Source: Ardenticatenaceae bacterium
GTDB lineage: Bacteria > Chloroflexota > Anaerolineae > Promineifilales > Promineifilaceae
DNA length: 33,011 nucleotides
Direction of reading: 5' to 3'
Assembly: GCA_020634495.1 (NCBI GenBank)
Contig: JACKBR010000051.1
Location: forward strand, 1 to 33,011
Shown here in pieces: positions 25,208 to 32,778 of the stretch (positions are counted from its first letter, which is position 1; the number at the start of each line of letters is the position of its first letter). Made by a program: the position numbers and the translations under genes. The notes beneath the pieces were generated by a model. It was not told the DNA's origin and did not search any database. It was given only the letters and a program-made list of their open reading frames with translations.

Positions 25208-26739
25208 TTAATCATACAAATTCTGTCCCACCAGCTCCCTTTCCCGTCGGGCTACAAAGTCGTGTAGGGCCTCGGTGATAGCGGGGTCGATGGGGGGCGG
25301 TTCGTACTGTTTGAGCATGGTTTGCCAGATGTGTTGGGCGCGAACGGCCGTATCCAGCCCGCCACCGTTTGTCCAATTTTCATACCCCTGCCGGTCCGCC
25401 AGCGACGACTGGTAAAACGCCGTCTGGAACTGCGCCTGGGTGTGGGCCGTGCCAAAATGATGTCCGCCCGCGCCCACCTCGGCAATCGCATCCAGCGCCA
25501 GACTGGCGTCGTCCACGGCAAACCCGGCCAAAAAGTGGCGGAACATCGCCAGATTTTCCAAATCGATGATGAACTTCTCAAACGAGGCGGTCAGCCCGCC
25601 CTCCAGCCAGCCGACCGAATGCATCAGCAAATTGGTGTGGGCCAGGACGGCGGGCCAGAGGTTCCACATCGTTTCGTAGCTGGCCTGGGCGTCGGGGGAT
25701 TGGGCGTTGGTCAGGCTGCCGCTGCCGCGATAGGGCAGATTGTAGAAGCGAGCCAGTTGGCCGCCTACCAGCAGCGCCCAGGCTCCTTCCGGCGTGCCAA
25801 AAGCGGGACTGCCGCTCTTCAAATCGACGTTGGTGGTAAGCCGCCATAAATCACCGGTGCGCGGGCCGGACGAGCTGCGTCAGGGCAATGCCCGCCAGCG
25901 CCTCAGCGTTTGCTGGGCCAGGGCGGCGGCCATCGTCACCGGGCTCATCGCCCCGGCCAGATGAACAGGTGATGAAGGTCACCTGCCCGGCACGGGCGTA
26001 GGTGAGCAGCCCGCCCAGCATCCGCTCATCAAAGCGCAGCGGACTGTTGACGTTGATCACGTCGCCAATCACCGGGTCGCCCTCCAGCGAGCCAAAAGAC
26101 GATTTCTGGCCATTTTCAGGCAGTCGGCTGGTGATGATACGGCCGTGTGCCGCCTCCATCACTGCTTTGTCCGACAATTCAAACCCGGCTAGCAGCCGGT
26201 GCAGGTGGCGCGTTGGTCCGGAATGTCTTGCGGGGCAACCTGCTCCCAGGCCGCAAAGTGCAGCTGCAGGGCCATCTGGGACAGGCGGACAAAATTTTGG
26301 TAATCGGCAAAAGTGCCGGGGCGACGGCCGTTCACCAAATTTTGCGCGTACACCATGCCACCATTGGGGCCAAAAGCAATGCTGTTTTCGCCGATGAACA
26401 CGTCATGCGCCGGGTTGCGGGCGCGCCAGGTGAAGCTGGGCGGAGCAGTGGCAATCGCCTCCAGCAGCAGCCCGCGATCAATCCAGACGTGTCTGGCAGC
26501 AAAATCCACCTTCGCCCCAGCTTTGGCCCAAATCGACAACACCTCGTCGTCCAGAAAATCTACCCCACGTTTTCTAGAATGTGCAGCGAGGCGTCGTGGA
26601 TTTTTTGGATTTGGTCAGGGGTGAGGATTTCGTACGGCCGTTGCCCATTGCGCACCGTGCCAAATTCCATCTGCAACAGCGGCAGCGCCAACCGCTCAGC
26701 GCGTCGTTCGGCTCGTTTTGCGTTGCGTTGTCGGGTCAT
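25208..26739 (-). pseudogene. MttB-family trimethylamine/betaine methyltransferase, broken by frameshifts
   Basis: Joined frames give about 510 residues of the MttB superfamily, corrinoid-dependent methyltransferases acting on quaternary or tertiary amines. In order: EILTPDQIQKIHDASLHILENVG, VDFLDDEVLSIWAKAGA, AFGPNGGMVYAQNL, TRHLHRLLAGFELSDKAVMEAA, DPVIGDVINVNSPLRFDERML, LAGAMSPVTMAAALAQ, TTNVDLKSGSPAFGTPEGA, SGSLTNAQSPDAQASYETMW and GVGAGGHHFGTAHTQ-like C-terminal blocks. Frame changes lie near 26564 (GGGG where GGGGG would fit), 26200, 25975, 25915, 25870 and 25840. There is no in-frame amber in the block where pyrrolysine sits in true trimethylamine enzymes, so this is the non-pyrrolysine type. 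No corrinoid protein gene is in the window. Start taken as ATG 26739. Confidence 0.82.
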
Positions 26740-26753
26740 AATTTTCACCCTCA

Positions 26754-26804
26754 CCAGCCTCCCTCAAGGGCGAGGGCCTGTTCCTCCCCTGCGAGGGAGG
26801 CTGG
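26754..26804. repeat. CCAGCCTCCCTC/GAGGGAGGCTGG hairpin
   Basis: A perfect 12-bp inverted repeat (26754-26765 with 26793-26804) encloses a 27-base loop rich in AGGG/CCTC words. It lies between the S9 peptidase stop and the MttB-like start. No T run follows on the minus strand, so it is not a classical terminator. Confidence 0.75.
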
Positions 26805-26812
26805 AAATGAGG

Positions 26813-28684
26813 TCATTTCCTCGGCAGCAAATACCAATCCAGGAACGTTTCCATACGGCCGTAAAAATCCAAAACCGTCTTCTTCAGCAAAAAGCCGTGG
26901 GCTTCTCCGGCGTACGTTTTGTACTCAAACGTCTTGCCCGCCCGGCGCAGCGCCTCTACCCACTCTTCAGAAGATTGCGGCGGCACCACCGTGTCGTCCA
27001 GGCCGTGGGCCACAAAAACCGGCTTTCGCACATTTTCCACCTCGGCAATGGGCGACGCCGCCAGATGCACCGGGCGGTTCGTGGCTGGATGGCCCAAAAA
27101 GATTTCGGTGTACAGCCGCAAATCTCGATTGCACTGCGCCCAGGAGCTAATGATGTTAGCGTCGCCGTACTTGTTCACGCCGCAGGCAAACAAATAATCC
27201 GGGTCGCGGCTGAGGCAGCAGGCGGTCATGTAGCCGCCGTAGCTGCTGCCAAAAATACCAATCCGCTCCCGATCAATCTCGCCAAACTGGTGCAAATAGC
27301 GCGCTCCGGCCAGACAGTCCTGCGTGTCGCCCACGCCCCAATCGTTGTAGTTGGCCTGCTCAAAGGTCACGCCGTAGCCGGTGCTGCCGCGATAGTTGGG
27401 CGCGAGCCAAGTGTACCCTTTGGCCACAAAATATTGGGCCACAATGTCCCAGCCGAAGTTGTACAGCGACGACGGCCCACCGTGCGGATAGACCACGGCC
27501 GCTCCGTTGGATTTTGCTGGACGGTACAAAAAGGCGGGAATTTCCAGTCCGTCGTAGCTTTTGTAGCTCACCAGTTCCGGCACGACGAGGGCGTTGGCGG
27601 CCAAGGCGGGCGGGTTGGAGAAGGTCAATTGCGTGGTACGGCCGTTCCCCACCTCAACCTTGTACAAATCCGGCGGCAGCACCGCATCCTCATACTCCAC
27701 CGTCAAAAATGAGCAATCTGGCGACCAGCGCGGCAAAGCATGAATGCCTTGCCCGCCCCGCAGCGTTTGTACCTGGCCCGATTGGGCATCCAGCAGCGCC
27801 AGCTCATACGCGCCCGCCCGATTGATGCTGCAAGTAATCTGGCTGCCATCGGGCGACCAGGCGAGGTCAGCAAAATCGGCCCCCTCGTGCGACAGCTGGC
27901 GCAGGCCGGAGCCATCCGGCTGCACCAGCCACACCTCATTAAACTCCGGCCGTTGCGAAATGAACGCTATTTGCTGGCCATCGGGCGACCAGATGCCGCC
28001 CCAGTTGCGCAGCTTGGGCGTGTTGGTCAGCTGGCGCACCTGGCCCGTCTCCAGCTCCACCAGCCAGATGTCCAGCCGGTTCATGTCGTCGAAAGGGCGG
28101 TGGGCGAAAAGGAGGAAACGGCCGTCTGGCGAAGGCTTGGCGTTCCAGGCATCACCGGGGGTTTGCACGATTTGGCGGGGCCAACGGCCGTCCCGGTCGG
28201 TGAGCAGCAGCTGCACCTGGTCGTTGCGCTCCACGCTCACCACCAGCTGGTTGCTGTCTGGCAGCCACACCGGGGAGAAGGCGGAACTTGCAAAACTGGT
28301 AATTTTTTGAGGCAAGCCACCAGAAGCTGGCGCGATGTGTACGTGATCCTGCATGGTGAAGGCCAGGAAACGGCCGTCTGGCGACCATTGCGGCACTTCA
28401 TCGGCCCAGTACGCCACCAGCGCTCGCCGGTTAGAAATCCGCTTCGGCCAGCCGCCACTACTCGACATCACGTAAATATCAGATTGGTCTTCGCGATCCC
28501 AGATGAAGGCGATCTGCTGGCCATCAGGGGAGAGTTGATGGTTGCGAATGCGGTTAACGGCCGTTATCAAAGACAAATCCCACCCGTTTGGCGGTTTTAA
28601 ATCCGGCCGTTTGACGGCGGGCCAGCCCTGCCGCTCGTACTTTTCTTGAATCACCTGCCCATCGGGGTTTCGCACCACGCTCAT
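26813..28684 (-). CDS. S9-family peptidase (acylaminoacyl/prolyl oligopeptidase type)
   Basis: 623 residues. Residues about 40-350 form a beta-propeller with repeated SPDG words (LSPDGQQIAF, WSPDGRFLAF, PSPDGRFLLF, WSPDGQQIAF, WSPDGSQITC). The C-terminal alpha/beta hydrolase has the nucleophile elbow GSSYGGY at 479-485 (Ser481), the acid in GLDDTVVP (Asp564) and the base in GEAHGF (His596). These enzymes cleave oligopeptides or N-acylated peptides; there is no signal peptide, so it is cytosolic. Several SPDGRF codons contain the ACGGCCGT octamer. The start sits seven bases after a GGGAGG held inside a hairpin. Confidence 0.94.
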   Translation of the reverse strand: MSVVRNPDGQVIQEKYERQGWPAVKRPDLKPPNGWDLSLITAVNRIRNHQLSPDGQQIAFIWDREDQSDIYVMSSSGGWPKRISNRRALVAYWADEVPQWSPDGRFLAFTMQDHVHIAPASGGLPQKITSFASSAFSPVWLPDSNQLVVSVERNDQVQLLLTDRDGRWPRQIVQTPGDAWNAKPSPDGRFLLFAHRPFDDMNRLDIWLVELETGQVRQLTNTPKLRNWGGIWSPDGQQIAFISQRPEFNEVWLVQPDGSGLRQLSHEGADFADLAWSPDGSQITCSINRAGAYELALLDAQSGQVQTLRGGQGIHALPRWSPDCSFLTVEYEDAVLPPDLYKVEVGNGRTTQLTFSNPPALAANALVVPELVSYKSYDGLEIPAFLYRPAKSNGAAVVYPHGGPSSLYNFGWDIVAQYFVAKGYTWLAPNYRGSTGYGVTFEQANYNDWGVGDTQDCLAGARYLHQFGEIDRERIGIFGSSYGGYMTACCLSRDPDYLFACGVNKYGDANIISSWAQCNRDLRLYTEIFLGHPATNRPVHLAASPIAEVENVRKPVFVAHGLDDTVVPPQSSEEWVEALRRAGKTFEYKTYAGEAHGFLLKKTVLDFYGRMETFLDWYLLPRK

Positions 28685-28719
28685 AAAAAAACCTCCCTGA
28701 TTTTCTAATTTCAGGGAGG
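28685..28719 (-). promoter_or_regulatory. Hairpin plus T7 that contains the S9 peptidase ribosome site
   Basis: On the minus strand, CCTCCCTGA (28719-28711) pairs perfectly with TCAGGGAGG (28700-28692) over nine bases with a 10-base loop. TTTTTTT and then the ATG follow. The structure has intrinsic-terminator form for the DUF4160-DUF2442 unit, yet its 3' arm is also the Shine-Dalgarno GGGAGG, seven bases from the start codon. Confidence 0.8.
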
Positions 28720-28760
28720 ATTATACGTTTGCTACTCGAAAAAGGGTCGAATTTGGACTG

Positions 28761-29069
28761 CTAAATTATTTTGCCCTTTCTTGCGTCCAACCAACGCTGC
28801 AACGAACGCTGACTTTCACCTGACCGTCTGCCTAAAATCAGACCCTCGACACTTATATCCTCATCCAAATCAGGCCAATGAATCCCCTCTCCATCTCCAA
28901 TAAACTCCCAGTTTTCACGTTCCGTTTGGCTACCATGAAACAAGCGTGGATACCAGGCAATCGGCACGGAAAGGGAACGGCCGTCTGCCAACTCCACCGT
29001 TAAAGTGTCTTCACTGGTCACAACATTAATACCTTTTACAGTTTGAATCTCAGCTGCCAAAGTATTCAT
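28761..29069 (-). CDS. DUF2442-family protein
   Basis: 102 residues. The DUF2442 core runs from about 14 to 75: DTLTVELADGRSLSVPIAWYPRL, then NWEFIGDGEGIHWPDLDEDISVEGLILG. Family members are found beside DUF4160 proteins in tandem, as here, and the pair has been suggested to behave like a toxin-antitoxin or regulatory module; I cannot confirm this. The start overlaps the 3' end of the DUF4160 gene by 20 bases. Confidence 0.9.
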   Translation of the reverse strand: MNTLAAEIQTVKGINVVTSEDTLTVELADGRSLSVPIAWYPRLFHGSQTERENWEFIGDGEGIHWPDLDEDISVEGLILGRRSGESQRSLQRWLDARKGKII

Positions 29070-29292
29070 TCCATTCTCCCAGAAGCGTTTCTCGGTTATC
29101 TTCTACTAACCGTTGAATTTGATTGATTTCCTGCCGACTAAACCCACCGCTACGACTTAATCTTATTGGTGATAGCCAAAATTTTGCCGTGAATTTATCT
29201 CTTCTTACATGCACATGAGGCGGTTCAACGGAATCACCCGAGTAAAAGAAAAAACGATAGGGTCCTTCTCGCAAAATTGTAGGCATAAGCAT
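29050..29292 (-). CDS. DUF4160-family protein
   Basis: 80 residues from the ATG at 29292 (ATG 29286 also possible). The DUF4160 signature is clear: MPTILREGPYRFFFYSGD, then EPPHVHVRR, AKFWLSPIRLSRSGGFS and a C-terminal helix INQIQRLVEDNRETLLGEWNEYF. First gene of a two-gene unit with DUF2442. Function unknown. An ACGGCCGT site lies 42 bases upstream of the start at 29334. Confidence 0.9.
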   Translation of the reverse strand: MLMPTILREGPYRFFFYSGDSVEPPHVHVRRDKFTAKFWLSPIRLSRSGGFSRQEINQIQRLVEDNRETLLGEWNEYFGS

Positions 29293-29414
29293 TTTCTCGT
29301 TCGATGCATTGTAGCACAAGTTAGATTAATTATACGGCCGTCTCCTCTCAGCAGGTAGAAACTGGCAAAAACTACTTGGCGGGGTAGGAACTGGCTATAC
29401 TTTGGACAAAAAGC

Positions 29415-29507
29415 GGAACACAGAGGGGCACGGAGAAACCGCAGAGTGACACAGAGAAATAAAACCTCTGTGTCACTCTGTGTCTCCTCTGCGAAACTCT
29501 GTGTTCC
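29415..29507. repeat. Long imperfect hairpin, ACACAGAG/CTCTGTGT family
   Basis: Outer arms GGAACACAGAG (29415-29425) and CTCTGTGTTCC (29497-29507), inner arms GAGTGACACAGAG (29444-29456) and CTCTGTGTCACTC (29466-29478). It ends 26 bases before the CocE-like start. The wording is related to the TCTCTGCG tails of the leader repeats at 15.3 and 17.9 kb. Confidence 0.85.
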
Positions 29508-29533
29508 AAAAAAACATCCAAAAAGAGACACTT

Positions 29534-31558
29534 ATGAAAATTCGCACCCAATTTCCCCACACCGTCACCATCCTGGAAAACGTCTGGATTCCCCTGGCCG
29601 ATGGCACCCGGCTGGCTGCCAAAATCTGGCTGCCAGACAGCGCTCAGCAGCAGCCCGTTCCCGCCCTGCTGGAATACATCCCCTACCGCAAAAGCGACTA
29701 CACCTCAGGTCGCGATGCCAAGCGGCAGGCGTACTTCGCGGGCTACGGCTACGCCAACGTGCGCGTAGACATGCGCGGCAGCGGCGACTCAGATGGCATC
29801 CTCTACGACGAATATTTGCTGCAGGAGCAGGATGACGCACTGGAAGTGCTGGCCTGGATTGCCGCCCAGCCGTGGTGCGATGGCAACATTGGGATGCATG
29901 GCATCTCCTGGGGCGGCTTCAACAGCCTGCAAGTGGCCGCCCGCCGCCCGCCAGAACTTAAAGCCATCATCGCCATCGGCGCGACCGACGACCGCTACCA
30001 CGACGACGTGCATTACATGGGCGGCTGCCTGCTCACCTCGCAAATGCTGCCCTGGGCCTCACTGATGTTTGCCTACAATCCTTCCCCGCCCGACCCGCGC
30101 TGGGTGGGCGAAAAATGGCGCGAAATGTGGCTGGAGCGATTGGAACAGTCGCCGCCGTACATCGAAAAGTGGCTGGAACACCAGACTCTTGATGCGTACT
30201 GGAAACATGGTTCCGTCCGCGAAAATTATGCCGACATCGAGATTCCGGTTTACATGGTCGGCGGCTGGGCGGACAGCTACAACAACTCGATTCCCCGCCT
30301 GATGGCCGGGCTCAATGTGCCGCGCAAGGCGCTCATCGGGCCGTGGTCCCACGCCTTCCCGGAGCAGTGCGGCACGCCCGGCCCAGCAATTGGTTTTTTG
30401 CAGGAGAGTTTGCGCTGGTGGGATTATTGGCTGAAGGGCATTGACACGGGCATCATGGATGAGCCGATGATCCGCTGCTGGCTGCAAGATGGGGTGCCGC
30501 CTGCACCAAACTACAAGGTGAGAAACGGCCGTTGGCTCACCGAACCGTCCTGGCCCTCCCCCAACATCCAGGAAAAAATCTACTTTTTGAACGAAAACCG
30601 GCTGGATGATGCCCCGCAGCCGATGCAGGAAATCAGCTTTGTGGGGCTGCAAAACCACGGGCTGGATGGCGGTGGCTGGGGCGGACACGGCTCCCCTGGC
30701 GAATCCCCCGGCGACCAGCGCCCCGCCGATGGCGAGAGCCTGACTTTCACCAGCCAGCCGCTGGCCGAACCAATAAACCTGCTGGGCAATGCTGAAGTGC
30801 AATTGACGCTGAAAGTAGACCAGCCACTGGCTTTGGTGGCGGTGCGGCTGTGTGATGTTGACGAAGACGGCCGTTCCACCCTCGTCACCTGGGGCCTGCT
30901 CAACCTCACCCATCGCAACAGCCACGAAAACCCGGAACCGTTGGTGCCGGGGCAGGTTTACACCGTCACCGTGCCGCTAAACGTGATGGCCTACCGGCTG
31001 CCGGCCGGGCATCGCTGGCGGGTGGGCATTTCACCCACTTACCTGCGCCATGCCTGGCCCTCGCCCCAGCCAGTGACGCTGACGCTGTTGCTGGGTAAGG
31101 GCTGCAAGTTGAGTGTGCCGGAACGGCCGTTTCAACCCCACGATGACACGCTACCCGACTTTCCCCCTGCCGAAATTGCTCCCCCAGAACCCATTGAAAC
31201 GCTGCGCCACGAACTGCGCCGCCAAACTGTGACGCGAGAAGCTACGACGGGCACAACTACCTTTACATTGCATCAAGATTCCGGCCGCATTCGCTACAAA
31301 AATCACGGGCTAGAGCTTGATGATATGAGCATCCACACCCTCACCATTCGCGATGACGCGCCACTGTCTCTTGAGCAAACCGTTACTTTCCGATTAGAGT
31401 ACAAGCGCGAGGATTGGCAGGTGGTGATGAAAACCGAGAGCAAGCTAACGGCCGATGCCACCTTCTTTTATCTTTCCAATTTTTTGGAGGCATACGAGGG
31501 CGATGTGCGTGTATTTAGCAAGGCATGGACTAAGCGAGTTGCTCGAAACGGCGTTTAG
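29534..31558 (+). CDS. CocE/NonD-family (S15-type) hydrolase
   Basis: 674 residues. The N-terminal alpha/beta hydrolase has VRVDMRGSGDSDG at 77-89, the nucleophile elbow GISWGG at 123-128 (Ser125), the acid in GGWADSY (Asp247) and the base in GPWSHAFP (His273). A C-terminal jelly-roll domain (from about 400) typical of X-Pro dipeptidyl-peptidase/CocE proteins follows. Relatives hydrolyse X-Pro dipeptides, acylated substrates or esters; the specific substrate is unknown. The ATG at 29534 is chosen because homology begins there and upstream codons fall in the hairpin repeat. No signal peptide. Confidence 0.93.
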   Translation: MKIRTQFPHTVTILENVWIPLADGTRLAAKIWLPDSAQQQPVPALLEYIPYRKSDYTSGRDAKRQAYFAGYGYANVRVDMRGSGDSDGILYDEYLLQEQDDALEVLAWIAAQPWCDGNIGMHGISWGGFNSLQVAARRPPELKAIIAIGATDDRYHDDVHYMGGCLLTSQMLPWASLMFAYNPSPPDPRWVGEKWREMWLERLEQSPPYIEKWLEHQTLDAYWKHGSVRENYADIEIPVYMVGGWADSYNNSIPRLMAGLNVPRKALIGPWSHAFPEQCGTPGPAIGFLQESLRWWDYWLKGIDTGIMDEPMIRCWLQDGVPPAPNYKVRNGRWLTEPSWPSPNIQEKIYFLNENRLDDAPQPMQEISFVGLQNHGLDGGGWGGHGSPGESPGDQRPADGESLTFTSQPLAEPINLLGNAEVQLTLKVDQPLALVAVRLCDVDEDGRSTLVTWGLLNLTHRNSHENPEPLVPGQVYTVTVPLNVMAYRLPAGHRWRVGISPTYLRHAWPSPQPVTLTLLLGKGCKLSVPERPFQPHDDTLPDFPPAEIAPPEPIETLRHELRRQTVTREATTGTTTFTLHQDSGRIRYKNHGLELDDMSIHTLTIRDDAPLSLEQTVTFRLEYKREDWQVVMKTESKLTADATFFYLSNFLEAYEGDVRVFSKAWTKRVARNGV

Positions 31559-31573
31559 CTAAACCATCCGGCG

Positions 31574-32065
31574 TCAGGACTTTGTTCGCTGTTCAATGTG
31601 GGACAAAATCAGTTTTATCTCCTGGTCAATTGCAATCGTAATTGCTTCATCAGCGCTCGGTGGCTCCAAAGCATCAAACTGACTTTGCAACATTTCTGCT
31701 TTCATGTAATGGTTTTGCCGTGCTTGCATACGTTCCCAGATCAGCTCAAAGCTCCCCTGCAAGAAGATGAAGCAGGTTTGTTTATTGACTTGAAGCTGCT
31801 CCCGGTATTTTTTCTTCAGGGCAGAGCAGGCAAGTACGGCCGTTTCTCCCCTTTCCACATGACCAGCCAGCAAATCATGCAGCCGCGCCAGCCAGGGGGC
31901 GCGATCATCATCATCGAGCGGCACGCCGCTTGCCATCTTCGCCACATTCTCAGGTGGATGAAAATCATCCCCATCGTAAAATGGACAGTCTAGCTTTTTG
32001 GCCAATGCCATCCCAACCGTCGTTTTGCCACAGCCGGATACCCCCATCACAATATATGCGGTCAT
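31574..32065 (-). CDS. gntK: Gluconokinase
   Basis: 163 residues of the thermoresistant gluconokinase family, phosphorylating D-gluconate to 6-phosphogluconate with ATP. P-loop GVSGCGKTT is at 8-16, then DGDDFHPPENVAKMASGVPLDDDDRAPWL and the ACSALKKKYR segment, all diagnostic. The length fits the family. The ATG at 32065 has AGGGTG five to six bases upstream and matches the usual start. The frame also stays open upstream for 46 codons through a LacI-type HTH remnant to an ATG at 32203, so a fused 209-residue protein is possible. It lies near a sugar-permease remnant, suggesting a former sugar acid operon. Confidence 0.93.
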   Translation of the reverse strand: MTAYIVMGVSGCGKTTVGMALAKKLDCPFYDGDDFHPPENVAKMASGVPLDDDDRAPWLARLHDLLAGHVERGETAVLACSALKKKYREQLQVNKQTCFIFLQGSFELIWERMQARQNHYMKAEMLQSQFDALEPPSADEAITIAIDQEIKLILSHIEQRTKS

Positions 32066-32203
32066 GGTTTCACCCTGATGCTCCTCTAATTTGGTGGACA
32101 CAGATGTTGGTTGTTGGGAACGGCCGTTGAGCAGATTGAAAACGGTACTGGGCAAAACGCCTGCCAATTGAGCCACATCGTTTATCGTTACTTTTTCACT
32201 CAT
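32066..32203 (-). pseudogene. LacI-type HTH fragment in frame with gluconokinase
   Basis: 46 codons starting MSEKVTINDVAQLAGVLPSTVFNLLNGR, clearly the LacI-family DNA-binding headpiece. The canonical Ser residues in the recognition region (GVSxxTVSxxLNG) are Leu and Phe here. It ends about 18 residues after the NGR with no ligand-binding domain and runs without a stop into the gluconokinase. Most likely the stump of a gntR-like repressor gene left by a deletion, or a genuine small HTH-kinase fusion. Confidence 0.75.
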
Positions 32204-32234
32204 TAGACATCCCACAAAGTAAAACTCAAGTTTA

Positions 32235-32253
32235 GTGTAACGTTTTGCCAAAC
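32235..32253. promoter_or_regulatory. Possible LacI-type operator upstream of the HTH fragment
   Basis: GTGTAACGTTTTGCCAAAC has an AACGTT centre and loosely symmetric flanks, as expected of LacI-family operators, about 32 bases before the ATG at 32203. Weak match. Otherwise the 32254-32465 stretch holds one ACGGCCGT site (32422) and no gene. Confidence 0.3.
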
Positions 32254-32465
32254 AAAATAATAGCAGCGAGCTTGCCCGGTGTGCCAAATAATTGGGATTG
32301 AGCCGTGTTGTAGGACAGTTTTTGCCCGATTTTGTTGTCATTTCAGGGTGAAAACTGTTCCGAGGGGAGGTCGCAAAGGGGGGGATCGGTTTAGATGGGT
32401 GGCTGACCTTTATGCCTTTGTACGGCCGTAAAGACGCCAAATGAAATTTTGAGGAGGACGCCAGG

Positions 32466-32506
32466 AAATAAAAAAAGGTGCAGGCAAGATCATCATTGCC
32501 TGCACC
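32466..32506 (-). terminator. Rho-independent terminator of the former sugar-transport operon
   Basis: On the minus strand GGTGCAGGCAA pairs with TTGCCTGCACC over 11 bases (8-base loop). A T-rich run follows (complement of 32466-32476). It lies 30 bases after the permease remnant stop. Confidence 0.92.
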
Positions 32507-32535
32507 CAAACCGTGCTTCTCGAAGCCGTAAAAGA

Positions 32536-32760
32536 TTATTTAATCCCCGTTACTTTTACCCCTTCAACAATATACCATTGCACAATGAAGAAAATGGCAA
32601 GAACTGGCAAGATACCTACCGCAGCACCCATGAACAAAGCCGGTAAATTAATAGTTTGAGCTGTTAAGAAGGTAGAAAGCACCACCTGAACCGTCCATGT
32701 GTCCCGACTCTGCCCTGTAAAGATCCCATTTTTAGGGCCACCCAATAGTGGAAAAATCAA
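32536..32760 (-). pseudogene. Sugar ABC permease (MalG/UgpE-like), 3' remnant
   Basis: The last 70 or so residues of a binding-protein-dependent sugar permease: TWTVQVVLSTFLTAQ, then the final membrane helix MGAAVGILPVLAIFFIVQWYIVEGVKVTGIK, the usual ending of MalG-type proteins. The frame is closed by a TAA at 32767-32769 and nothing upstream matches, so the gene is truncated. IS3-type sequence begins within about 100 bases. The intact terminator behind it shows that it was once the last gene of an operon. Confidence 0.72.
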
Positions 32761-32778
32761 AGGACATTAACAGCCGAA

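Larger units (their letters stand above)
1574..32429. repeat. Highly iterated palindrome ACGGCCGT, 48 copies
   Basis: I count 48 exact copies by eye, the first at 1574, the last at 32422. Examples in genes: 2960, 3232, 4149, 8083, 14862, 19910, 28118, 31123. Examples between genes: 13593, 13624, 20453, 21531, 21559, 29334, 32422. At this base composition fewer than one is expected. It is read in different frames (Thr-Ala-Val, Asn-Gly-Arg, Arg-Pro), so no protein motif explains it. It is missing from 1895-2958, 20501-21478 and 21567-24044. Confidence 0.9.

Noticed and set aside
26190..26570. Amber codons in the MttB-like gene as possible pyrrolysine sites
   Set aside because: Read-through of the TAG codons near 26562 and 26190 leads into non-family sequence; the family sequence continues in another frame, so these are frameshift artefacts. 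The true pyrrolysine block has no TAG.
26147..27712. A 521-codon plus-strand open frame opposite the MttB-like and S9 peptidase genes
   Set aside because: No domain is visible, it spans two real minus-strand genes with clear motifs, and its composition is that of an antisense frame.
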